Made by a program: the position numbers and the translations under genes
In this document: piece by piece, positions 45,095 through 55,749 of the stretch
Layout of the letters: each line of letters begins with the position of its first letter
Position numbering within the stretch: position 1 is the stretch's first letter
Notes under the pieces: generated by a model
Database searches by the model: none
Told to the model about the DNA's origin: nothing
What the model saw: only the letters and a program-made list of their open reading frames with translations
From: Gnetum montanum
Taxonomy: Eukaryota > Streptophyta > Gnetopsida > Gnetales > Gnetaceae
Direction of reading: 5' to 3'
Length of the DNA stretch: 64,000 bases
Assembly (NCBI GenBank): GCA_015680685.1
Contig: MNCI01013629.1
Coordinates: 453,009 to 517,008 of the forward strand

Positions 45095-45107
45095 CTTGTA
45101 TTTCACT

Positions 45108-47749
45108 CTAATAGTGAGCCCAAGTTATCTCCCTAGTGTGCAAGGAGTCTCTATTTTTCACTTGGGCTTCTACAAAGTCTTTGTAGTTCTTGAGGTCTAT
45201 CACCTCCTCTTTTAGCTTCTTGTTCTCCTCCCTCAATGCTACAACTTGTTCCCATAGGAACTTGTTGGAGCATCTACATTCCCAGAGGGAAGTAGCACAT
45301 GAGAGTGCACATCTAGTGGCACCCTCATATAGCCCACATGAGACATTCTCTAAATCGAAGGGTAAGGGAGGCAATGTGTCAACCTTCACTAGCTTGTTAG
45401 GATTCCATCTTAGCTTAGGCACTATAAACAACATAAAATAATGTCCAACAAATAAAATCATTTAGTAACAAAAACTACATAATCATAGAAACTGAACAAA
45501 AGACCAAAAATATATATAAAAAAATCAACAATAAAGGCAAAATTGGCTAAAATTTTTACCAATCTCAAGAGCTAACTGTTGTAACTGGTTGATCATATCT
45601 TTAGCTACATCCTACATGAATTCAAGTTTATCAAGGGTTTCCACCCATGGTTGCATGTGGAAGGTAGTAGTGAAAGCTTTTTCCTATGGCTCTTGGGCTA
45701 CAATAAGTGTAGTAAGCAATCAACAACCATAGAAAAGATAAACATGAATTAATGAAATATGGCAAGTACAAAACTTAAAATCAAAGATCATACATACCTA
45801 AGAGGTCCTCTCATATGGCAATAGGAGGTTCACTGAACTATGGATTCTCTAGCGTAGCATCAAAATGACCCATAGGAGGAAGAGAAGGTAAGTCATCATT
45901 TTGAAACACATCATCCTCATAATGCTTTAAAATTTTCTTTCCCTAGTGTTGTAGTTTTTCTTCCTCCTTTTGATACCTTTGTTTCTCCTTAGTTGCCATT
46001 GCTGTGGCCCTAACTTCCCATTCTTGTTGCTTATCTACAAAAGCATCAATCACAACAACATAGAAACACTTAGCATGTTTTGCCTAAAAGAAAACATGTA
46101 ACTAACTATAAACCATAACTTTAAAATAGATTAATAAAACAATAAACTAAGAGATAACATACCTCTAACTTCATGGGAAAAATCTCTAAGTTCAACCTAG
46201 GCTTCTTCACAGGCTCCTCAATTACTAGTGTTGGTTCATTAGACAAAGGCTTCTTAAATTTGGCCCTAGTTATCGCCTTAGCCTCTTTGTGTAGCTTTTG
46301 AGCCTTCTTGATGCTAGATGGTACTATGAGAGGCTCCACCCCTATGTTGTTAGGGGATACACAATGCCATCCACTGATCCCCTTTATAGTGATAGTCAAT
46401 AATTCACCAATAGCTTTTGGCAGGTCCTAGGCTTATGTGGTTGGGGCAAGGAGCTTCACCCAAGGTTTGGTGAGTTGGGATGGATCTTGGATAACCCATC
46501 ATCCATCCTTCCTCACTACTAAGAGCTTTGCAAACCTTCATAAGTTAGTTGCAAAAAGTGCAAAGTGCACATGACATTTTGTAGTGAGGTTGTTGCGAAG
46601 CTCTTGGATCTTCCATTATATCCTAGAGATAAGGTGTGCAGCCTAATTAAATCAAGCATCCTCAGTGAGCACCTACTTCATGGCCCAAGCTTGCTCCACA
46701 CCCAAGATCCCTTACGGTAACAATTTGGGATCAAAACAAGGGATAAATTTCTCTAACTAATGATAACTTTCTATGCTTTGAAGAGTATCCCTTGGTATCA
46801 CAATGAATGTTTAACCACTCTTCTACATCCTCCTGATGATCCACCTCCTTGCCTACTTTTGTGATAACTGACATGCCATTATTTAGAATGCTGAAGAGAT
46901 CACTGAAGGTGGATGCACTAATATCCAACACAATGGTCCTCATCATGAACCTGAGTGGTGAACTTCCTAACTCCTTTGCTAAGGGAGTTAATGATGTTAA
47001 AAATCTCCACAATAGGAATGATTAGGCTTGGGGCCACGAAGAGGTCAAATAGGTCCACATGTATAACTCTCACATGTATAGCATTAGGGGCATGGTCTAA
47101 CAGCCAGTCCTATGAGGATTTCACCTCATTAAACTTGAGGATCAGGGTATTCTTAGCACATCCTAAAGTGACAATCATAGCTTTAGCTGATGGAGTGACC
47201 TCTACAACATAATGAAAAGATAGCTTGTTAGACTTAGCATAGGTGCATCATGTAAAGAAAATTATAACAAAAATATAACTAAGTTAAAATAAAAATACAA
47301 CTATTCTAACAACCAAAGCCAAAATAATAAGAAAAAATGGTAGTATATGAGTAACTTAAAATCAACAAAGTAAAAACACTCACTTTGCCTATTTGATGCA
47401 GGCATTTTAGGAGCTATAGGGGTTGGGTTTATGTCTAGGTTATCAAGAGATGGGTTGGTGCACCAGCTATCCATCAATCCATTCCTTAGGAATCTTGTAT
47501 AAGCCTTAGGATGATGTTTGATGCTATCTTTGAAGTCATCCTCTAGCTATTCCAACACTGCAAGCCTCATGTTTGGGATTTTGGTGAACACCTCTAAATT
47601 TATGTGGGCTAGTAGCAAGAGGTTGTCACCTCTAATTAAGCCCCACTCATTCATCTTGAATTTGTAGGTAAGTGAAACAACAAAAATTGTCATAACTTAA
47701 GTTTACAACTCTAGAACATAACCATAAATCAAAGACAACCTTACTTACC
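45108..47749 (-). pseudogene. B3 antisense gene, exons 3-7
   Basis: Read leftward. Exon 3 (about 47665-47384): GDNLLLLAHINLEVFTKIPN, donor aaa|gtgagt at 47383. Exon 4 (about 47215-46735): DLFVAPSLIIPIVEIF, then open 47012-46731 with DLFSILNNGMSV, EDVEEWLNI and REIYPLF. Exon 5 (about 46640-46430): GWWVIQDPSQLTKPWVKLLA. A basic linker (46399-46150, SSIKKAQKLHKEAKAITRAK). The linker exon ends VAKDMINQLQQLALEIG with donor at 45559. Exon 7 from 45421 after acceptor tttatag: KLRWNPNKLVKVDTLPPLPF and the open coiled coil to 45108. Order and boundaries match element A. Fewer frameshifts than A in exons 4, 5 and 7. Confidence 0.6.
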
Positions 47750-48435
47750 CATATACATGATAAATGGTGCATGGAAGGTTTTGAAATAATGTATGTACAC
47801 CATGACCAATAATTAAAGTGTTGACCTTATTATATTAACTTATTTTGAGCATCCCCCAAATTTTTGACAATTTGTGAGAACCCACAATAATAGTGCCATC
47901 ATTTTTCACTCCTACCATGCAAGCTTTAGGTTTGTCCATTAAAAACTTGATGATTAAGCTAGAAGATCCAAGCAAGATGGTCTCTATGATCATTGCTATA
48001 GCTTTAGTCATCAAGTGTGACCAAACCATCACATTGAAGTTTCATAGGAGATAAGTGAGGAAGTCTTTGGCCCATAGCTTAAACCATATCCCATTGTGAT
48101 CCCACTCCATATCTAGAACTAGGGAGTTAGGACTAGGGAGGTGGATACAACATAATAGCCCACCATCTCTATGGCCAAAAGGATGAGCTTCAGGAAGGCC
48201 TTGTAACATCCAACACACAACTATTATGACCATGCAAACTAATAAACTAAAATTGAAAACTAGAATTAAAAAAAGTATATAAAAATAATAGGCAAGATAA
48301 AATTGAAATTACTACATCAAACCATAAAGCCTCATAACCATTAAACATAGAAAATATTACTTAGAAAAAATTTGAAATAGTTTACATAAAATGATAGTTT
48401 AGCACTAAAATCATAATAATGATAGATTACAACTG
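47750..48435 (-). pseudogene. B3 antisense gene, exon 2: FCP1-like HAD-fold domain
   Basis: One frame from 48233 to 47749 with two stops. VVCWMLQGLPEAHPFG stands at motif I (no Asp). GIWFKLWAKDFLTYLL, stop, NFNVMVWSHLMTKAIAMIIE is the cap-side helix and motif II strand. Then SSLIIKFLMDKPKACMVGVK and HKLSKIWGML. NTLIIGHGVHTLFQNLPCT stands at motif III, where active FCP1-like proteins have Asp-Asp. The exon ends at a donor, tatgg|gtaagtaagg (GT 47748-47747), at the same residue as in A. It is a better match to the plant FCP1-like pattern (..FCWDQ..C, KPL..KELKKLW, NTLLIDDSPYKA.LNPP.TAI) than A is. Sequence from 48234 to the D insertion is intron. Confidence 0.6.
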
Positions 48436-48883
48436 TGATGAGTGGGGAGGTACCCCTACACTCAACCATACGAAACAAGCATAGCATGCACGATCCAGTC
48501 AAACTCCACAGACTAAGTACCTACATGCCCCATGGAACACTTGGGGTTAATCATTCGTTGTCTTCCCAGACTTACTTGTAGTTGTCACGGTGTATGGTTA
48601 AGTAAGTCCTTGCATAGCTGCTTCAGCACTGCTCCATTCCAAGTGTTTGCTCCAGATCCAATTCGTTGTTTGTATCATCGCCATCTACACACACAACACA
48701 ATCGTATATTAGCAAGGGTAAATGAATCATCATGTAATTGATACCTTGATTTGGTTGGCTAGGTTGTGGTATGGCTAATATGGATATGGGGATATATTAA
48801 TGATGACTACCAAAGGTTTAGGGGTTAGGAAGAAAATCAAACATTTTAGGGCTAGGAGAAAATCAAAAAAATTGGGCCCCATA
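48436..48883 (-). mobile_element. Element D 3' LTR, atypical
   Basis: The terminal 173 bases (48436-48608) match the 5' LTR closely, from tgatgagtgg to ggttaagtaagtc. Inward of that the two LTRs do not match: this one lacks the gatatcgcg motifs and TATA region and is about 410 bases shorter. The polypurine tract still lies next to its inner edge. Deletion, replacement or inter-element template switching could explain this. Confidence 0.6.
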
Positions 48884-48897
48884 CCCCCATGACTAAT
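48884..48897 (-). other. Element D polypurine tract
   Basis: On the - strand agtcatgggggtat, the same as in element C. It sets the inner edge of the 3' LTR. Confidence 0.6.
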
Positions 48898-50229
48898 CGC
48901 AAACCTCTAGTAGTGTTAGAATGGAGAAACAAGAGGAGTAAGAAAGATAGATAAAAAGGGACAATTATGGCATCGATGAAATGGATGTCAAGATGGAAAT
49001 AAAGAAAATAAAATTAATTGAAAAATGTTAAGGGAAAAAATTTAACTAATGCTCCAAATAGGAATGTTAGTGGGTCCCCCCCAAAGCATGCTCATGCCCT
49101 TAATGCCCTGACAAACCCACATTCAAAGAGTCCGCAGGCTCCAGGAATGTTATTTGGAACAAGAGTTAAGGTCTTAACCGCAAGCATTTACCAAAAAGAA
49201 AACAATGCATCAACCAAAATATATACACTAATGATACACCTGGCAATGAGGTGAACAATGGAGAGAAGGATGGAGAGAGGAAAATGGAATGGAATCCCAA
49301 GAACAAGGTGGTGTATAGCCCCTTGTATGTTTTATGATGAATGTGACTTGGCAAGTCGCATTCCAAGTTTGGCCTCAAACCAACCATATCTAGTGACTTC
49401 ACATCAATGCATTCAACTAAACCATCCACTTGGATAACAAGAATGCCTTCCTCAAGAGTCACCAGCATTTCGACAAAACAAAGGAGAGAATGGAAAGCGA
49501 GAAGGACCTTAGTTAGAGGGAATACTTTTGCTTTCATAACCAGTGCTTGTAGCTCAAGTTTATTTCATCTAAGGGTTGTGCTTTGAATTCTCACTTATTT
49601 TTTTTTTCATTTTGTGTTTTGTGTTTTTATGCGTGAGAACCACACCATGCAAAGACTTCTTATTTTTATTGTCTCAGCTTCCGATAATTGGGTATCATCG
49701 AAATGGCAAGAAAATCTAAGAAGAAAACATCCAAGCACCCAAGAGAATGATCAACACAAATGCATCAAGTTCCCTTGAAGTCACACCCTTTTCAAACCTT
49801 GAGTCCTTCCTTAGTTTGAGAAGTGCCTAGTCACCGGTTCGTTAAAGTTCTTAATTAAAAAGGGACTGTACATTTCCAAGCTAAGAGAGACCATAGAGTG
49901 TTGTGGATGGATGGATGAAGTGAAATCATTGCCTGTCATATCAAAAGAACATACCTTAGTATCAACATTGTGACTTAAAGGTAAAAACCAAACATTAGCA
50001 GTCAATAGGAAAATAGTTCATCCCATCATTCTGAACACTTATTGGGTGACAAACTTATAGGGTGGATCACACACACACACACACATAAAATGAAAAAAGT
50101 ATAACGATGTTGTAAAACAAAAACTAGAAAAGTTAAAAAAATTTGTAAAACAAAAATGTCTAAGACAAAAACGTGAAAAATAAAAATGTGTAAAACAAAA
50201 ATTAAAAAAGAACTGAGGGCCCCATATGA
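48898..50229. other. Element D 3' non-coding region
   Basis: AT-rich, with a (CA)n microsatellite at 50070-50086 and repeated 'aaaatgtgtaaaacaaaaa' phrases at 50105-50205. A 123-codon - strand frame (49537-49166) is hydrophobic but has no known motif. In an autonomous Athila, pol would lie here. Nothing of it is recognisable. Confidence 0.5.
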
Positions 50230-51060
50230 TTAGCATAGGTGGACATCTCCCCCATGACTGAGTGGAAAGGGAGAGATCCAAAATAATGAGTGCCTGTTTG
50301 AATTTCTAAGAAGTGTCCAACTTCTCCAAATTGATGATCTTAGATTAAGGTATGGAAATTGGCGACGTTCATATTCCAATGTGTCTATGCCTTCGTTGTT
50401 GGCATGGCTGGTCTCCTTAGTTAGTTCCATGCATATTTGTCTGCTTCTTCTAGTAGTTGTCAACCACGGGGTGTCTACTATTGGTTGTGTGGTTGCTACA
50501 TATAGGCATATTTGTTTCAAAGTTTCAAGAGCACACTTGTTACATGGAGGCATTTCCTCCATGTCATCACCCAATGAATCACTATATGTGATGCATGAAA
50601 CTTTCCTCTTCTCGATCTTTCCATAAATTTTTATCTTAGAAATTTCCAAGGAAAGATCGCAGATCCTAAGGCATGCTTCTACTGTACTTAGCCATGCCCT
50701 TCCCATTATAATTGAGAAGTCCCCTTTGTTGTTGTTCACTTCAATCACCAGAAAATCAGCTAGGTAAGACCAACCACACATAGTGGTAATGATTTCCTCC
50801 ACCAATCCCAAGGGAATGGTGATGGACTGGTTTGCTAGCTCTAGTTGAATGTTACTCTTCTTAAGTTGGGGCAGGTTCCAGGCGTGATACATCTCTCGTG
50901 AAATTAAGTTGACTCTGGAAAATTGAGTCAAGAAGAGCCCTATGTGGTTTATTTCCAACAATTTGTAAATAGATTAAGGAACTCCTAGGATTAGTTAGTT
51001 TCCTAGGAAGGTGGCCTACCTTGATCCAGTCAGTTATGGTATGCGTCAACATAACCGTAT
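50230..51060 (-). pseudogene. pro: Element D protease
   Basis: Retropepsin of the Athila type. The active-site strand reads KPHRALLDSIFQSQLNF in one frame (DSG has become DSI), then a frameshift near 50930. The 243-codon open frame 50961-50230 follows with VNLISREM, ITIPLGLVEEIITTM, DFLVIEVNNNKGDFSIIMGR and AWLSTVEACL, the flap and the ILGR.WL motif. A non-conserved tail follows. Loss of the active-site Gly and the frameshift make it inactive. Confidence 0.7.
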
Positions 51061-53448
51061 GCGTTAAGATCTGTGGGGCTGAAGGGTGCTCTGAAGTGTT
51101 AGATGGTGGAGGAGTGTACATGGGCCCAATCACTTGTTGTTGCAAGAGTTTGTTTGGGCTTTTGGTTCTAAAGAAAGGTCTTATCTTTTTACAGTTGTCA
51201 GAACCAGCAGTAGGTTGGATATTTACAGCTCTTGCAGCGTGACATTGCTATGGTTGGGTAGGAAGTTCCCCTTGCATTGTTGGAGCAAGAGGTGTTATGG
51301 GAACTACTACTGGTGGAAGAGGTGTGGATGTATTAGAAGGATGATTTGGGTATGGAGTGTCTCCTAGAGGAGAAGGATTCCTTCTGAAGTATTCCCAAAC
51401 TTGGTAGTGACGGTGGGGAGTTGAGTGACTCATAGAGTCACTTGGAGAAATTGGTTACTGCACATCATATCCATAAGGGCTAGGCTACTAGTAAGGGTTG
51501 GTGGAACTGCCTTGGATTACCTTGTGGATAAGGTAACCTTCAGGGTGTTTTCCGTCGGTTGAGTCTTGGATTAAGTGCATACACCCCAGACTCCTGTAGA
51601 TGTGAGCTAATTGGACAACATTCCTGAGGATGGTCATAGTGGTAGATCTCACATCCACCATCATCGTCTGTGTCAGAGTTCACAGCCACATCGGAGTTAG
51701 TGATTTTCCCCTTACCCTTGTTATGTGCAGGGCCTAAATCTCTCCACTTTGTCTTACCTTTGTCACTACTTTGTTCTACCTTAGACTCTTCTACAATTTT
51801 TAAGATAGTTTTAATTTTAGAGTCTAAGGAACTCCATATGTCATCTACCTTAGCCGCTATTTCTGTTGTGAGCTTTTGAAGTGGCAATGTATTTCTGTTC
51901 ACCAACTCTTCGATTGGTGACTCATCCTCTTCATCACAAAATTTCACTTCCTTTTTTCGAAGAGAGGAATCATGGTTGTATTCTTCTGCACTTTCCCTTT
52001 TTCATAGCTCACCTTCTTCTTTTGCTACTTATTCCAATAAGCGATGTACTTCATGAGCTCTAAGTTGTGAGAGTCTTCCTTGGGCATAAGTCCCAAGGGT
52101 TCTTCTCGTTTCATGCCTTAGCCCATCCACGATGTGGCAAAGTTGATCCCTCTAAGTGTACTCATGGCCCAGGCAATGATGTAACAATGTGTAGTAGTGG
52201 GCCATGGCAGCATCCAAGGGTTCATAAGTACCTTGCTTCTAGCCTTGGATATGCTTATGCAAATTGGACACTCTAGAGTACGCTGATACTTATCATTGAA
52301 TAGTTCTAGCATTGTACTCGACCTCCTGATGATTTCCAGTTCTAAGGACCAGTACCAACTCTCTGCTTCCTTGGTGAGTGTCCTTGGGAACAACTTAAGT
52401 TTTTGCCACTCATTTTATATATTTTGCAAGACGTAGGCATCGTGGAATGTCTGTAAATGATTTTGTGGATCAGCATTGTATCCCCCTTCAAATCGTGGGA
52501 TATTGTTCATGTCTAAATGTTTGATCCAACTATCTTTTAAATGCCTTGTGGGAATCCTAACTACCTCCGTTATGTCAAGCATACTTCAGGTTATGAGTAG
52601 GAGCTCATCATGATCATCTCTTTTATGAAGGCTATGATGTCTGCGTTGTTACCTACTCTCCCTACATCCTTGCCCTTGTCCTCTCTCTCAACTTTCCCAT
52701 CAAGGTCTCTCATTTTTCTTACCTTTATCCTCTCCGTTGTATTCATGATGGCTATGCCTAGATGTGGAAGGAGAGGGTGAGTGATGTGAAGAAGGGGAAG
52801 AAGAAGGGGAACCATCACCATGATGATGTTTCTTGCCTTCTCTTCAGCTGCTACGGCCCCGATCATGGTGATGATTTGAGTGCCCGTCCTTAGCATAAGT
52901 GGTTGTTCCCTTTGTGAATAGTTGGTGTTCACGGGCATTAGAACCATGGTTATGTATCGTTGATCATAGGTTTTGATACCCAACCTCCTCATCATCGTTA
53001 GGAGGAAGAACATTGTTTGCTAAAGAACCCATTATAAGGGGTTCCTCATCTCCTATTTCGCTAAGGACGTGCAGACCTTTTCCCTTCAAAAGTGTATGTT
53101 GACTCTCTTGCCTTAATTCCCTCATATGTTGTGCATCTATGGGATATCAAAGTCTTCTGCAATGTATTCAGCATATAATTTAGTCATGCCTATCTGTGCC
53201 AAGGCCCGGAAAAGCATGTGAGAGACTGATTGATCTGGGGGTAACACGATGTTACCTTGCAAATCTCTCCATCACAGTTGTTCATCTTGATGAAGGATAA
53301 AGGTAAAGTTTGGAATATACTCATTAGGATGAGTATAAACTATCTTGTATTGTTTAGGATTTGGTTGATTTCAGCTATGTGTTTTATGTTGCCGACTATC
53401 TCATGTATGGTCCTTAGGTGGTGAGTTGCTGTTATGAGAAGAAGACAT
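51061..53448 (-). pseudogene. gag: Element D gag
   Basis: ATG at 53448-53446 opens MSSSHNSNSPPKDHT shortly after the primer binding site. The middle part is charged (open 53013-52591, one frame off). The capsid core at about 52500-52118 has KLFPRTLTKEAESWYWSLEL, LELFNDKYQRTLECP and frame-shifted continuation. An acidic, Lys/Asp-rich region (51947-51540) precedes protease. The KLFP.TL...A..WY pattern matches element C gag. Stops and frameshifts throughout. Confidence 0.65.
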
Positions 53449-53580
53449 TTTGATTTACCGGTGTGCTAATTTTACCGTTATATAATAAATTTTTTTATCT
53501 TGATTAACCCAAAGGTTCATTTAGGCTCCCAACGATGTGAGTGATATCCTTTATATTCTATTCGGCGCACAAACAATTAT

Positions 53581-53598
53581 TCCCCGGCAATGGTGCCA
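53581..53598 (-). other. Element D primer binding site (tRNA-Asp type)
   Basis: On the - strand TGGCACCATTGCCGGGGA, two transitions away from TGGCGCCGTTGCCGGGGA. One base separates it from the LTR. Confidence 0.8.
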
Positions 53599-53599
53599 A

Positions 53600-54458
53600 T
53601 GATGAGTGGCGAGGTATCCCTACACCCAACCATATGAAACGAGCAAAGCACGTGTGATCCGGTCGAACTCCATAGACTAAGTGCCTACACACCCCATGGA
53701 ACACTTGGGGTTAATCATTCATTGTCTTTCCAGACTTACTTGTAGTTGTCATGGTGTATGGTTAAGTAAGTCTGAGGTATATGATTTTTATAGTCTTTTA
53801 TGTTTTTCTCCTATGCTATTGAGGTGAAGGGTTGAGAAACTAAATAACTCTAACTAATGACTAAGTCTAAATTAATCCATTCCCACTTATTGTACACTCC
53901 CTGAACTATGCAATTGCGGCTACCAAACACTAATCGTTACTGGGATCACCACGCGTAATGCACATGCTCAAAGTGGTCGTACTGAGGCACTTCACTAGCC
54001 TAAGCGTAATGAGCATTCATTCCTTGACTAGCCATACACATCCTTAGATGCTTGTAATCAAGTCGTACTCATGCCGCGCCATTGTAGGGTAATAAATAAC
54101 AGGTAAGAAATAATAGGTAATAAATAACAAGTAATAAATCCTATTTCATGCACTGCAAGATTTATCCACAAAGCTCATCTTTATTTTCGTACACAACTTG
54201 CGTTCAGGTACAATGTTTCTCGAATAAAGATCTGTTCACTTGGGGACTCCTATTGTGGGCACATGGAAAATATTCTATCTCTGGAGTGATCAATCTACCA
54301 GAGTTTCCCTACTTCTAGCCTAGGATGGGAAATAAGGGGAGTGTCACCTCTTATTTGTAGATTTGGCAGCAGACTGTGATATCGCGTACGCGACATCACA
54401 GGGGAAGACGCGATATTGCGTATGCGATATCGCGGCTCATGCAAATCGCGTCTCATCG
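53600..54458 (-). mobile_element. Element D 5' LTR
   Basis: Sense strand begins CGATGAGACGCGATTTGC (terminal TG mutated to CG) and ends CCACTCATCA. U3 holds gatatcgcg, gatattgcg and gcgatatc words at about 54378-54436, as in the C LTR. It carries a local tandem of 'ggtaataaataaca' at about 54088-54138. Confidence 0.8.
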
Positions 54459-55579
54459 AACTGAAAACATGGAATTGAAAATTTAGAACTAAAAATGTAA
54501 AAGTAATAGTATAGGACTAAATTCTCAATTTCCACATTGAAATTGTATAGTTAGACAAAAATCCAACATACAACTTAAGTTTATAACTAGGAATCAACCA
54601 AAATTTCACACTTAGCACCAAAATGGCCATAGGAAAACACTTAGCAAAAAAGATGAAAAAAATTTACTTTGAAACAAATCACTTTGAGCCCTTTCCTAAC
54701 ATCCAAAACTATACCCAAGACCATGGGATGTTATAAGAATTTTTTTTTTTACAATTTCAACGTTGCCCATCTTCACAGGCATAAATGCGCAACAACCTAG
54801 TAACCATGATTTTGCGCAACCAAATGGAAATGATCAGAATTAATTAACTGCTCAACGGAATTAGATGGTTCCATAGCTATTCGAATCATAAAAGAATGAA
54901 CTATAGGCCTATAATAATAAAAAATAAAAATTATTAACCATGTTTTCAGAAAAAATTACACAAGTGACCTGACCATGGCCATCATGCTAAAACCCATTTT
55001 AGCGTAAGCGGATGAAAATGGCCGTAATGACCAAACCATTTATCTAAATTCAGTGATTGAAGATTATTTGGAATCCTTGAATTGTGAAATTAAAACTCAT
55101 AATAATAAAACTTAACATTTCTTAATAGTATACTATAGAAAATATGCACAACTTACACAAAAAATGGCCCTAGGATAAAAAACACACTTGACATAGGTTG
55201 ATGGAAACAATCATAGAAAATTATTCGTTAAGTGAAATTGAGTGGTTCAAAAATACAATTGATTAAAAAAGTATAAAATAGCCATATCACATTAGAAAAA
55301 TTAAAAACTCAACCATTTACTTAAAGAAAAATCCAAAAGTGGCATTACTTTTTTTTTGGATGGAAAAAAGTAAAAAACCCTGAAAATCATGGAAAAGGCA
55401 TTTAAAATTCAATGAAACCAAAACCCAAAGCCCAAGTAATGCCAAAAATGGTCTAGATCTATGATAGGAGTTTCAAAAAATTTGAAAATAATAAATATAC
55501 AAGCCTAGGTCTAAAAAATAGAACAGAAGTGAGAAAACGGAATACATGAAAGAGTAGAAAACTTGTAAGAGACTGCTAC
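54459..55579 (-). other. Intron 1 of the B3 antisense gene, right part
   Basis: AT-rich sequence between the D insertion and exon 1. It opens with donor GT at 55579-55578. It contains scattered poly-A and poly-T. No coding or repeat structure was recognised over these 1.1 kb. Confidence 0.45.
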
Positions 55580-55701
55580 CTAGGAAAAATGGTAGTTAAG
55601 CTTTTCATAATCCTTGAACAAAGTAGAAACACTAGGCTTTCAATAGTGGCATCAACCTCCTCCAATGTAGGATTCCTAATAGGAGCCATCTTCTTCACCA
55701 T
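55580..55701 (-). pseudogene. B3 antisense gene, exon 1
   Basis: ATG at 55701-55699 opens MVKKMAPIRNPTLEEVDATI, about 40 codons, ending at donor cctag|gtagcag. A second ATG (55689) gives the MAP start that matches element A exon 1 (MAPRKEHMNL). The 190-base palindrome array begins just upstream of this start. Confidence 0.5.
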
Positions 55702-55749
55702 GATTCTAGAAACAAGTCTTGAAATGTAGAAAATCCTTAGTTTTTGACA

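Larger units (their letters stand above)
48436..54458 (-). mobile_element. Element D: Athila-like, gag-pro only
   Basis: Bounded by perfect duplications aactg (48431-48435) and aactg (54459-54463). 5' LTR 53600-54458, primer binding site of tRNA-Asp type, gag, protease, 3' non-coding, polypurine tract, shorter 3' LTR 48436-48883. No RT or integrase motif seen. It lies in intron 1 of the B3 antisense gene. Same LTR family as C, in opposite orientation. Confidence 0.8.

Noticed and set aside
50070-50086. (CA)n tract as a regulatory site
   Set aside because: A short microsatellite with no supporting context.
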